Below are positions 42,731 through 50,847 of a DNA stretch of 64,000 nucleotides, one piece after another (the first letter of the stretch is position 1; each line of letters starts with the position of its first letter). Both the position numbers and the translations under genes were made by a program. The notes under the pieces were generated by a model. It made no database searches and had not been told where the DNA came from. It saw nothing but the letters and a program-made list of their open reading frames with translations. This stretch comes from Pseudonocardia acidicola (GTDB lineage: Bacteria > Actinomycetota > Actinomycetes > Mycobacteriales > Pseudonocardiaceae): positions 17,994 to 81,993 of the forward strand of contig NZ_JAAXLA010000026.1 in NCBI RefSeq assembly GCF_012911935.1, in the 5' to 3' direction.

Positions 42731-43522
42731 ATGACCCTCTTCGAGACCGACCTCCCCACGATGGCCACGTCGATCGGGCGCTCCACGGCTGACGACATCT
42801 GGGTGCAGGGCTACAACCTCGCCGACGAGCTGATGGGCGAGGTCGACTTCGGGAGCGTCTTCTACCTGCTGATCACGGGCAGGCTGCCCAGCGCCGGCGA
42901 GGCGCGGATCTTCAACGCCGTGCTCGTGGCGCTGGCCGACCACGGGCTCACACCCACGGCCCTGGCCGCGCGGCTCACCTACACCGGTGCTCCGGACTCG
43001 ATCCAGGGCGCGGTCGCAGCCGGCGTCCTCGGCGCCGGGTCGGTCTTCCTCGGGGTGTTCGAGGACGCCGGCCGCGTGCTCACCGCCGCCGCTCCCGACG
43101 CGGCGACATCCGACGAGGAGCTCGACCGTCTCGCGGCCGGGATCGTGGAGAACCACCGCAGCCGAGGAGCTCGGATCCCGGGCCTTGGGCATCCGTTCCA
43201 CAAGAACGGCGACCCCCGCACCGCGCGACTGCTCGCCATGGCCCGCGAGCTCGACGTCCTCGGACCGCACACGCGGCTGATGCTGCGCGTCCAGGCACAG
43301 GCCACGTCCCCGTCGGGCAAGCCACTGCCGCTCAATGCGGGCGGCGCCTGCGGTGCGCTGCTCTGCGACCTCGGCATCGACACCGCGGTGCTCCGCGGCG
43401 TGGCCGTCGTGTCCCGGGCAGCGGGCGTCGTCGGGCATCTGGCAGAGGAGGCGCGCGCCCCGATGGGCCGCACGCTCTGGTACCTCGCCGAGCGTGAGGC
43501 CAGCTACGAGCCGCGACGCTGA
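42731..43522 (+). CDS. Citryl-CoA lyase-like short citrate synthase-fold protein
   Basis: A 263-residue member of the citrate synthase superfamily, about 150 residues shorter than true citrate synthase. RLTYTGAPDSIQGAVAAGVLGAGSVFLGVFE and the motif RIPGLGHPFHKNGDPRTARLL carry the conserved histidine and the CoA/substrate contacts; GGACGALLCDLGIDTAV is the last active-site strand. Proteins of this size are annotated as citryl-CoA lyase (CCL) or 2-methylcitryl-type lyases. It would split a tertiary hydroxy-acyl-CoA in the pathway. It starts four bases after the VOC gene. Confidence 0.82.
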   Translation: MTLFETDLPTMATSIGRSTADDIWVQGYNLADELMGEVDFGSVFYLLITGRLPSAGEARIFNAVLVALADHGLTPTALAARLTYTGAPDSIQGAVAAGVLGAGSVFLGVFEDAGRVLTAAAPDAATSDEELDRLAAGIVENHRSRGARIPGLGHPFHKNGDPRTARLLAMARELDVLGPHTRLMLRVQAQATSPSGKPLPLNAGGACGALLCDLGIDTAVLRGVAVVSRAAGVVGHLAEEARAPMGRTLWYLAEREASYEPRR

Positions 43523-43547
43523 CGGCCGCCCGGCAGGGGAGGACGAG

Positions 43548-44126
43548 ATGATGCAGAAAGCTGCACCTGCCTACACCGGCGAGGTTGTCGTCGGTGGAGC
43601 CCCCGCAGTCCGCGAGCTGCGCGGGCTCCGGATGACGAAGGTGGCGGTGGGCTCATACAACAACACCTACCTGTTGGAATGCACCACCACCGGTGAGCGG
43701 CTGATGATCGACGCCGCTGCAGAGTCGGGCACCCTGCTCGAGCTGGTGGGCACCGGTGGGCTCGGCCAGGTCCTCCCCACCCACTTCCACTTCGACCACT
43801 GGGGCGCGCTCGCCGAGGTGGTGAATCGGACGGAGGCCACCACGCTCGCGCACCCGGCCGCCACGGTCGGGATCCCTGTGCCGACCGGCAACGCCGTCCG
43901 CGACGGCCGGTTCATCGTCAAGGGGACGCCCCGGGAGAAGGGCGTCGACGTCCGCTGCGCGCTCACGTTCGTCCGCGAGGCCCGCCAGCCCGACATCGAC
44001 CTGGTGATCCTGGCCTCGCACGACAGCGACCTCGACCCGGCGCTCGACGAGGCCGCCGCGCTCGGCATGGCGAAGGTAGAGACGTTCTGCTGGGTCGACC
44101 CGCAGCGGAAGCCCGGGCGCGGATGA
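43548..44126 (+). CDS. Fusion of a truncated MBL-fold hydrolase with a NYN/LabA-type nuclease tail
   Basis: Residues 1-120 are the N-terminal half of an MBL-fold hydrolase: SYNNTYLLECTTTGERLMIDA and LPTHFHFDHWGALAEV (HxHxDH). From about residue 125 (near 43920) the sequence switches to KGTPREKGVDVRCALTFVRE, DIDLVILASHDSDLDPALDEA and AKVETFCWVDP, which is the second half of a NYN (LabA/DUF88) RNase domain. Both halves lack their partners: the MBL part has lost its later metal ligands, the NYN part its first acidic residues. The frame is continuous, with RBS GGGGAGGACG. Probably a deletion fusion and unlikely to keep either activity. Confidence 0.8.
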   Translation: MMQKAAPAYTGEVVVGGAPAVRELRGLRMTKVAVGSYNNTYLLECTTTGERLMIDAAAESGTLLELVGTGGLGQVLPTHFHFDHWGALAEVVNRTEATTLAHPAATVGIPVPTGNAVRDGRFIVKGTPREKGVDVRCALTFVREARQPDIDLVILASHDSDLDPALDEAAALGMAKVETFCWVDPQRKPGRG

Positions 44127-44890
44127 AGCGGCAGCCGCGGCCTGCCCCGCGATCTCCAGACGGTTGCGGGCGAGCAGGTCGAGCTGTTCGAGGTCGTCGA
44201 TAACCGACGAGGCCACGGTCGATACCGCGGCGGTGTGCAAGGACCCCGACCAGCTGTCGCTCGACCTGGACCTGGGTGACGAGCGGGACGAGCCCGTGCG
44301 GGTCGTGGGCACGCCCGCCGAGAGCGCGGCGGTCGAGCCCGAGGCCGAGGTGGCGGGGAACGAGATCGTCGTCGACGAGAGCCAGACCGCGTTGTTTGCG
44401 GTCGCGCCCTCCCCCACCGACGTCGCGGCCGCTACGTACCGGCGAGAGGCCGGGCGGCGCTGCACAGGTCGAGGCCGGTGACCCGCAGCCGGTGACCGTC
44501 GGCGAGGCCCGCCGCCAGGTCGAGATTCTCGCCGCGCTGCGCGCCGAGATCGCCGCACGCACCGAGAACCACGAGGTGGTCCACGGCTGGCAGCATGACC
44601 GCGACGTTACCGACCAGCAGGTCGAGTCGGAGCGGGTCCGGCGCGTCCAGGCCGAACACCATGGCCACCGCATCGAGCGGGGGCAGGACGTCGACCTCGA
44701 CCGCGGCCCGACGACCAACGGTCGCCGACCGGGTCGCCTGGGCGATGTTCGGGATCGCGCTCCTTCTGCCGACCACCGGGCTGGTGCTGATCGAGCCGAA
44801 CATGCTGCAGGGCGGGACGCTGATCCTCGGTCTGACCCCGCCGCTGGCGGTCAGGGCGCTGGCCGGCGTGGTTGTCGGGCTTGTTCAGTG
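44127..44890 (+). other. Degraded coding remnants after the NYN tail
   Basis: One plus-strand frame (about 44203-44480) is acidic: QLSLDLDLGDERDEPVRVV, EVAGNEIVVDESQTALFAV. A second (from GTG 44492) reads VGEARRQVEILAALRAEIAA, and a third ends with a hydrophobic segment VAWAMFGIALLLPTTGLVL before a stop at 44890. These look like pieces of one or more hypothetical genes broken by frameshifts. No family was recognised. Confidence 0.3.
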
Positions 44891-44898
44891 AGGAGCGG

Positions 44899-45798
44899 TC
44901 ACCCCGGCAGCGCGTAGGCCCCGGAAGCGATGTCCTCGAAGAGCGTCGGGCCCGTCGGCGTCCAGCCGAGCATCTCCCGGGTGCGGGCGCTGGATGCGGT
45001 GAGGTCCATGCCGAAGAAGCGTCCGATCCAGCCGAAGTGCGCCTCGGCGTCCTCCGGCGCGACCGACACCGTCGGCAGGCCCAGGTAGTCGCCGATGGCG
45101 GCGGCGATGTCACGGGAGGGGAGACCTCCCTCGGCCACCGCGTGCATCCGCGAACCCGCCGGGGCTTTCTCCAGCGCGAGCGCGACCATCCGCGCCGCGT
45201 CGGAGCGGTGCACCGCCGCCCAGCGGGTCGAGCCGTCGCCGATGTAGCCGGCGGCCCCGCGCTCCTCAGCGATCTTCGTCAGCGTCGCCGTGAAGCCGTG
45301 GTCGCCCATGCCGTGCACGGTCGGGGAGAAGCGCAGCGCCACCGGGCGGACCCCGCGTCCGGCGTAGGACAGGGCGAGGTTCTCGCTACCGCCGCGGATC
45401 GAGTCGGCACCGTAGTACGGCGAGGCGTCGTCCTCGGTCAACGGCCCCTCGGTCGCTCCCGATGCCAGCCCGGAAGCGAGCAGGAACGGCCGGTCGCTGC
45501 CCTCGAGCGTGTCGAGCATCCGCTGGACCGCGGCGTGCTCGCTGCGGCCGGCCCCGGCGTAGTCGGAGAAGTCGTGTTTGAAGGCGAGGTGGATGACGCC
45601 GTCGGCAGCCGTGGCTGCCGAGGCGAGGCTGTCGAGGTCGTCGAGGCTGCCGCGGTGGGCGGTGGCACCCTTCGCCTCGAGCGCGGCGGCCGCCTCGTCG
45701 GAGCGGGCAAGGCCGACGACCTCGTGGCCGTGGGTAAGCAGTTCGTCGGTGACGGCCGAGCCGATCCAGCCGGAGGCACCGGTGACGAAGACGCGCAT
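44899..45798 (-). CDS. NAD(P)-dependent epimerase/reductase (atypical SDR)
   Basis: Extended/atypical SDR of 299 residues. The Rossmann motif VTGASGWIGSAVTDELL, DGVIHLAFKHDFS and RPVALRFSPTVHG are visible; the Tyr-x-x-x-Lys pair of classical SDRs is not, as usual for this subgroup close to NmrA/AlaE-type reductases. The ATG at 45798 has GGAAGG. It is divergent from a TetR gene with a shared double operator, so it is almost certainly the repressor's target. The substrate may be a xenobiotic carbonyl; not determinable. Confidence 0.85.
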   Translation of the reverse strand: MRVFVTGASGWIGSAVTDELLTHGHEVVGLARSDEAAAALEAKGATAHRGSLDDLDSLASAATAADGVIHLAFKHDFSDYAGAGRSEHAAVQRMLDTLEGSDRPFLLASGLASGATEGPLTEDDASPYYGADSIRGGSENLALSYAGRGVRPVALRFSPTVHGMGDHGFTATLTKIAEERGAAGYIGDGSTRWAAVHRSDAARMVALALEKAPAGSRMHAVAEGGLPSRDIAAAIGDYLGLPTVSVAPEDAEAHFGWIGRFFGMDLTASSARTREMLGWTPTGPTLFEDIASGAYALPG

Positions 45799-45818
45799 GA
45801 CGGGCACCTTCCCTAGAG

Positions 45819-45867
45819 ATGACAGTGACTGACATCAACCTTAGCCCCTTATGTCAGTAACTGTCAT
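45819..45867. promoter_or_regulatory. Double inverted TetR operator with probable leaderless promoter
   Basis: Two 17-base sites, ATGACAGTGACTGACAT (45819-45835) and ATGTCAGTAACTGTCAT (45851-45867), are inverted copies of each other with one central difference. Each is itself nearly palindromic. Their centres are 32 bases apart, about three helical turns. TACACT at 45871-45876 is a good -10 box eight bases before the TetR ATG. Confidence 0.8.
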
Positions 45868-45883
45868 CACTACACTTCTCGCC

Positions 45884-46441
45884 ATGGGTCGCTGGGAGCC
45901 GGACGCGCGGGGGCGGATGATCCGCGCTGCGATGGAGCTCTTCGCCGAGCGCGGCTTCGAACAGACCACCGCCGGCGACATCGCCGAGAGCGCCGGCGTC
46001 ACCGAGCGCACCTTCTTCCGACACTTCGCCGACAAGCGCGAGGTCCTCTTCGACGGATCCGCGACCATGGAGCGCACGGCGTACGACGCGATCCTGGCCG
46101 CGCCGGATCACCTCTCGCCGCTCGACGCAGCGCTGGCCGGGATGGTCACGGGCGGCGGCCTGCTGGAGGACCTTCGCGACCACGCCGTTCGCCGCTCCCG
46201 GATCATCGCGGCCAACCCGAGTCTGCAGGAGCGCGAGCTGCTGAAACTGGCGGCGATGGTCGACGCGACGACCGAGGCACTCCGCAAGCGCGGCGTGACC
46301 GAGCCCGCCGCCAGCCTCGCCGCCCACAGCGCGGTGACGGTCTTCCATGTCGCGTTCGCGCGCTGGGTCTCGGCGGAGGAGCCGCCCGGCCTCGCCGAAT
46401 GCATCGCGGAGGCCGCGGCGGCGCTGCGTGCCCTGAGATGA
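45884..46441 (+). CDS. TetR-family repressor
   Basis: A 185-residue regulator: GRMIRAAMELFAERGFEQTTAGDIAESAGVTERTFFRHFADKREVLFDG is a standard TetR HTH; the C-terminal domain is short and alanine-rich. The ATG at 45884 is preferred over an in-frame ATG at 45851 because the earlier one lies inside the operator, while TACACT is placed for leaderless transcription from 45884. It should repress itself and the divergent reductase gene. Confidence 0.88.
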   Translation: MGRWEPDARGRMIRAAMELFAERGFEQTTAGDIAESAGVTERTFFRHFADKREVLFDGSATMERTAYDAILAAPDHLSPLDAALAGMVTGGGLLEDLRDHAVRRSRIIAANPSLQERELLKLAAMVDATTEALRKRGVTEPAASLAAHSAVTVFHVAFARWVSAEEPPGLAECIAEAAAALRALR

Positions 46442-46591
46442 CGAAACCAGGTGTCAGACGACTACCGCATCCGGATCCTGCTCGCCGCCGACTCACGTCC
46501 CTACCGTCGCGGCCCAGCGGTCAGGGCCGAACCACGCTGAACCGGGGAGGGCGGAATCGAGCCGCACGGCCGCAGCCCCTCGACCGGGCCA

Positions 46592-47230
46592 CTACTCGCC
46601 GCATACGCGGTGGTCGAGCAGGACGAGGCGGTCGTCGATCACGCTCGTACCGACCAGGCTCAGGTCGAGGACGGGCAGCTCGGCGAGGACGGGTCCCTCG
46701 CCGGCCGCACCGTGGATCATCGGGAAGACCATCACCTGGAGTCGCTCGACCGGGCCGAGCCGGAAGAGGCTGCGGACGAGGGACGGGCTGCCGATGGTGC
46801 GCATCGACAGCCCGTCGGCCTCGGCCTTCAACGCGGTCACGGCCGTTTCCACCGGTTCGTCGATGTGGTGGTGTTCGCCCATGTCAGCGGCGGTTCGAGC
46901 GTCTTCGAGAACACGATCTCGGGAAGCTCCGCCCTCCGGGGGAACGTCGGGTCGTCGCCGTTCGCGACGATCTCGGACATCAACCGATACGACGTCGCGC
47001 CCATCAGCACGACGTGCTCCTCGGCGAGCTGCGGGTGCATCCATTCGAACGGACCCGGCGCTCCGGAGCCCCGGTACGGGGCCGATCGCGGCCCACGTTC
47101 GGCGCGGCGGCGGCGCTCGAGCAGCCACTCCGGGAAGTACGACCGCGAGCGGAGCTTGGGGACCGCCCGGATCCTGCTCGACAGCGAGATCGTCACGGAC
47201 CCGGGCCACGCCGGCGCCACACGGCACGCG
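46592..47230 (-). pseudogene. Dihydrofolate reductase-like (RibD C-terminal) protein, frameshifted
   Basis: In one minus frame HPQLAEEHVVLMGATSYRLMSEIVAN and ELPEIVFSKTLEPPLTWANT; after about 46875 the continuation ALKAEADGLSMRTIGSPSLVRSLFRLGPVERLQVMVFP and PVLDLSLVGTSVIDDRLVLLDHR is in another. Together they make a RibD_C/DHFR-like reductase. The N-terminal VxxSLDG block is not found either. Not expected to be functional. Confidence 0.7.
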
Positions 47231-47432
47231 GCTCGTGGCGGCCGGGCTGTAACCACTCCGGAGCCGCGGCCGGGAGCGAAATAGCGAATCTGAATACGCG
47301 CCCGGCGTGCCGGCGAGTCACGCCCCACCGCAGGTGGTGAGGCCGCTCCGGGCGCCCCCTCCTCCCGATCAAGCCGTCACGCCGAACCCGGCCGTCAGCA
47401 ACGTGATGGGCCGCAACGACTAGGCTTCGATC
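47231..47432. other. Intergenic region before the phosphatase gene
   Basis: About 200 bases with no protein-like frame; it should contain the promoter of the GAF-PP2C gene. Confidence 0.35.
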
Positions 47433-48659
47433 ATGCCGACCGGGCAAGGAGATCCCGGCGATGCGGGTGACCGACTGCATCGCATCGGGGCGGTGACCGA
47501 CGCCGGGCTCGCCCACCTGGATCTCGAGGAGCTCCTCGTCGAGTTGCTCGACCGGGTACGTGAGCTGCTCTGCGTCGACACGGCCGTTGTGCTGCTCCTC
47601 GACCCGTCAGCGCAGTACCTCGTGGCGACCGCTGCGCGTGGTCTGGAGGAAGAGCTCCGGCAGGGCGTGCGGATTCCGCTCGGTAAGGGGTTCGCCGGCC
47701 GTATCGCAGCCGAGAAACAAGCAGTGATCATCGAGAACGTCGATCACACCAACGTGCTCAACCCGATCCTGCGGGACAGGGGGGTCCGCTCGCTCCTCGG
47801 CGTTCCGCTGGTGGCCGGCGGTGTGGTGACCGGGGTCCTGCACGTCGGGACGCTGACCCCCCGTCGCTTCACCGACGAGGACAGCATGCTGCTCCAACTC
47901 GTGGCCGACAGGGTCGCTCTCGCCACCGAGGCGCGCCGGTCCCAGGTCGAGCGAACGGCAGCCACGACCTTGCAACGCAGCTTGTTGCCCACGGCGCTGC
48001 CCGCCGTTCCAGGTCTTGAACTCGCCGCCCGCTACGTCGCCGGCGACGGCGACGTCGGCGGCGATTGGTACGACGTGTTCAGCCTCCCCACCGGCCGGGT
48101 GTGGATCGTCGTCGGTGATGTGGTGGGGCGCGGTTTGCGGGCGGCCATCGACATGGGCCGGCTGCGCAGCGCGGTGCGGGCGTACGCGCTGGAATCCGAC
48201 GACCCGGCCGAGCTGATCCGCAAGGTCGACATGCAACTGCAGCTCTTCGAGCCCGACACGATGGCAACCATCCTCTGCGCGACGGTGGACCCGTCGCGCG
48301 AGCAGCTGCGCCTGTCGTGTGCGGGCCACCCGCCGCCGGTGCTGGCCCGCCGCGCTCAGCCCGCCACGCTGCTCGAGCTGCCGGCCGATCTTCCGGTGGG
48401 CGTCGATCCCAGGCGCCCCCGCCACACGACCACGGTGGCGTTGCCGCCGGGCGCCGACGTGTGCTTCTACACCGACGGCCTGGTCGAACGCCGGGACAGC
48501 TCACTCGACGCCGGCCTGGAACGGCTGCGCAGCACCGTGTTCACGGGCCCGCCCGAGTCCGTGTGTACCACCGTGATGTTCGAACTGGTCGGCGCCGAAC
48601 CGCCCGCCGACGACATCGCCGTCCTCGTGCTGCGGCGACAGGACAGCGAGGAGATATAG
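47433..48659 (+). CDS. GAF domain PP2C-type serine phosphatase (RsbU/SpoIIE family)
   Basis: A 408-residue signalling phosphatase. GAF domain about residues 20-165: LLDRVRELLCVDTAVVLLLDPS, IPLGKGFAGRIAAEKQAVIIENV, GVRSLLGVPLVAGGVVTGVLHVGT. SpoIIE domain about 190-405: TLQRSLLPTALPAVPGLELAARY, GDVGGDWYDVF with a metal Asp, VGDVVGRGLRAAIDMG, SCAGHPPPVLA, CFYTDGLVERR and PPADDIAVLVLR. Such enzymes dephosphorylate anti-anti-sigma factors. No RsbV/RsbW-type gene lies nearby. It is monocistronic. Confidence 0.92.
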   Translation: MPTGQGDPGDAGDRLHRIGAVTDAGLAHLDLEELLVELLDRVRELLCVDTAVVLLLDPSAQYLVATAARGLEEELRQGVRIPLGKGFAGRIAAEKQAVIIENVDHTNVLNPILRDRGVRSLLGVPLVAGGVVTGVLHVGTLTPRRFTDEDSMLLQLVADRVALATEARRSQVERTAATTLQRSLLPTALPAVPGLELAARYVAGDGDVGGDWYDVFSLPTGRVWIVVGDVVGRGLRAAIDMGRLRSAVRAYALESDDPAELIRKVDMQLQLFEPDTMATILCATVDPSREQLRLSCAGHPPPVLARRAQPATLLELPADLPVGVDPRRPRHTTTVALPPGADVCFYTDGLVERRDSSLDAGLERLRSTVFTGPPESVCTTVMFELVGAEPPADDIAVLVLRRQDSEEI

Positions 48660-48837
48660 GCCCGCTCGACCTTCGGATGCCGGCGGTGCCGGTGTCTCCT
48701 GGGCCCATCCGCGCCGCGGCCCAGCAGTGGCTGGGCAGTCGCGAGTCCCAATGAGATCGCTGACCTGGCCGTGGTGATCGGCGAGGCCTGCGCCAGAGTG
48801 ATCGAACTGTCAGGGATGGCGTCGGGCCCGGGCACGG

Positions 48838-49297
48838 TGGCTGCTCATCCGCCGCCACCCCGAGCACGGCGAACTGGCCTACTACCGCTGCTACGCGCCC
48901 CGCCCCGTCGCGCTGACCGAACTGGTCCGCGTCGCCGGGACCCGCTGGCGCATCGAGGAGTCGTTTCAAGCCACCAAGACCCTGACCGGGCTCGACGAAC
49001 ATCAGGTCCGCCGCTGGAGTTCTTGGCGACGCTGGACCCTGATCGCGATGCTCGCCCACGCCCTACCTGCCGCCGTGGTCGCCGCAACCCGAGCCCACCA
49101 ACCCTCACCGGCCGGGTTGATCCCGCTGACCTGCAACGAGATCGCCCGACGGATCAACCGGCTGATCACCAACCCGATCCGATCGCTGGCCTGCGTCCTG
49201 CACTGGAGCCACTGGCGACGCCGCCACCACCACCGCGCCCGAACCAGCCACTACCGCCGCCGACAGCAGCATGATCACGATCTACCGCTGGAGTACC
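48838..49297 (+). mobile_element. IS701-family transposase, C-terminal fragment
   Basis: The frame WLLIRRHPEHGELAYYRCYAP, VALTELVRVAGTRWRIEESF, TKTLTGLDEHQVRRWSSWRRW and RRINRLITNPIRSLACVLHWSHW is the C-terminal third of an IS701-type DDE transposase, including the catalytic Glu of WRIEESF. The N-terminal two thirds are absent and the frame reads on without a natural stop. No ends identified. Confidence 0.75.
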
Positions 49298-49449
49298 AGG
49301 AGCTGTTCAGAAGGCCTGCAGGGTGGGTTGATGTGGAGTGTGTCGGTGCCGGGGAGAGGGGTGAGGTCTCCGGTAGATGGATCAACGACCAAGCTGATCT
49401 TCATCTGTACCGACCACGAGCCATGCCGTTGCCAGCGGCGCACATGGGC

Positions 49450-49932
49450 TCAGCCCACCTGAGGGGGATCCCAGTTCGGCAGGTCGTCCATGACCTGGCC
49501 CAACAACGCACGCAACTGGCGGTACCGGCGGATGCCCAGGGATTCCCGGATGTGCCGCTCAAGGTCACTGACGATGTGCTCGGCCTTGATCAGTTCGTTG
49601 CGGCCCACGTCGGTCAGATGCAGTTCCTGGACGCTGCGGTGACGTGGATGCGCCCGGCGCTCGACCAACCCCCGGTCGGCCAGCTTGCCGACCAGCAGTG
49701 CCACCGCCTGCGGCGTGATCCCCATGAGGCGGGCCAGTTCTGCGCCGGTCAGACCTGGGGTGGCCTGCAGGCTGACCAGCACCGCGTAGTGGGAGCCGGG
49801 CACGCCGACCTCACGCAGTGGGGGTTCCTTGACCGTCTGCAGGGTCAGGTCGGCGCGGCGCAGCGCCCAGGCGACACGGGCGAAGACGTCCTCGCCCGAG
49901 GGTGGCGCACCGGGCGCCGGGCTACTGCTCAT
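49450..49932 (-). CDS. MarR-family regulator
   Basis: A 160-residue winged-helix protein. GSHYAVLVSLQATPGLTGAELARLMGITPQAVALLVGKLADRGLVERRAHPRHRSVQELHLTDVG is the MarR wHTH and wing. The ATG at 49932 is used; the longer TTG start is unlikely. It is divergent from the SDR gene with three matching half-sites in the 71-base gap, so it should repress both. Small phenolic or quinone-like ligands are common for this family. Confidence 0.87.
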   Translation of the reverse strand: MSSSPAPGAPPSGEDVFARVAWALRRADLTLQTVKEPPLREVGVPGSHYAVLVSLQATPGLTGAELARLMGITPQAVALLVGKLADRGLVERRAHPRHRSVQELHLTDVGRNELIKAEHIVSDLERHIRESLGIRRYRQLRALLGQVMDDLPNWDPPQVG

Positions 49933-49968
49933 GGCGCCCAACTTACAGCAGTTGAATCATATCTAGTA

Positions 49969-49993
49969 CTTGATAGTTATCAAGGACTTGATA
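49969..49993. promoter_or_regulatory. MarR operator with three half-sites
   Basis: CTTGATA (49969-49975), GT, TATCAAG (49978-49984) form a perfect 7-base inverted repeat; a third CTTGATA follows at 49987-49993. The gap is AT-rich compared with its surroundings. The SDR ATG at 50004 lies only ten bases beyond, with no ribosome site, suggesting a leaderless start. Confidence 0.7.
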
Positions 49994-50003
49994 CCGTGCT
50001 GGT

Positions 50004-50807
50004 ATGTCACGTCGCCCTCTTGCCCTGATCACCGGCGCCAGCAGCGGTATCGGTGCCGCGCTGGCTCACACCTTCGCCGACGGGGGTTACGACCTGGTCT
50101 TGCTCGCCCGGCGCCGCGACCGCCTCGAACAGGTCGCCGCGCGGGCCGAGGGCCGCGGCGCGACGGTCGAGATCTTCATCGCCGACCTGGCCACACCGGA
50201 AGGTCTGGACGCGGCCGCCGACCGCGCCGCGAGGGGAGACCTGCGGTTGCTGATCTCCAACGCCGGTGCGGGTGGATACGCACCGCTGCGGGATGTGGCC
50301 GCCGCCGACCTCGACCGGTTGTGGCGGCTCAACGCGACCGCGCCGGTCACCCTGACCCATGCCGTGCTGCCGTCGCTACTGGACAAAGGAGAGGGCGGCA
50401 TCGTCACGGTCGCCTCGCTGCTGGCCTTCAGCGCGGGCCTGGCCACACTGAACACGGTGCCGATGCCCCCTCGAACCCTCTACGCCGCGGCGAAATCCGC
50501 CACCGTCGCGTTCACCCGCACCCTGGCGACCGAACTGACCGGCACCGGCGTCAGCGCCACCGTGGTCTGCCCCGGCCGCGTCGCCACCGAGTGGTCCGGC
50601 GGCGCCAACCAAGGCCAGCCGGGTGTCATGTCCGCAGAGGACGTCGCAACCGCGACCGCGGTGGCCGTCGACCGCGGGGAGACCATCTGCGTACCGGGAC
50701 TCCCCGAGATCACGACACTCGACCAGCTCCAGGAGGTCGAACGCGCCCTGGTGATCGACGGGAACCGCTCCGAACTCGCGCAGCAGTACCTGCCCACCGC
50801 GCCCTGA
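50004..50807 (+). CDS. Short-chain dehydrogenase/reductase
   Basis: Classical SDR of 267 residues: cofactor motif LITGASSGIGAALAHTFADGG, NAGAGGYAPL, catalytic Ser in VTVASLLAFSAG and YAAAK (Tyr/Lys). An Arg pair after strand 2 (LLARRRDRLEQ) favours NADP(H). It is first of a two-gene set with the NmrA-like gene 40 bases downstream, under the MarR operator. The substrate is unknown; a stress or xenobiotic carbonyl is likely given the regulator. Confidence 0.9.
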   Translation: MSRRPLALITGASSGIGAALAHTFADGGYDLVLLARRRDRLEQVAARAEGRGATVEIFIADLATPEGLDAAADRAARGDLRLLISNAGAGGYAPLRDVAAADLDRLWRLNATAPVTLTHAVLPSLLDKGEGGIVTVASLLAFSAGLATLNTVPMPPRTLYAAAKSATVAFTRTLATELTGTGVSATVVCPGRVATEWSGGANQGQPGVMSAEDVATATAVAVDRGETICVPGLPEITTLDQLQEVERALVIDGNRSELAQQYLPTAP

Positions 50808-50847
50808 CACCCACAGAGCGGAGACGCCCACGACAGAAAGGCAAGCC

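Noticed and set aside
41902..42798. N-terminal extension of the GntR gene to 535 residues
   Set aside because: The added part is antisense to the VOC gene and the intergenic region; the GntR family starts near MTTEVEVARSARAV.
44432..44803. Minus-strand ORF reading AVEVDVLPPLDAVAMVFGLDA
   Set aside because: It looks smooth but has no recognisable family and overlaps equally plausible plus-strand remnants; composition alone does not support a gene.
46610..47284. Plus-strand frame over the reductase pseudogene
   Set aside because: The minus strand carries RibD-like protein similarity in two frames; the plus frame is its shadow.
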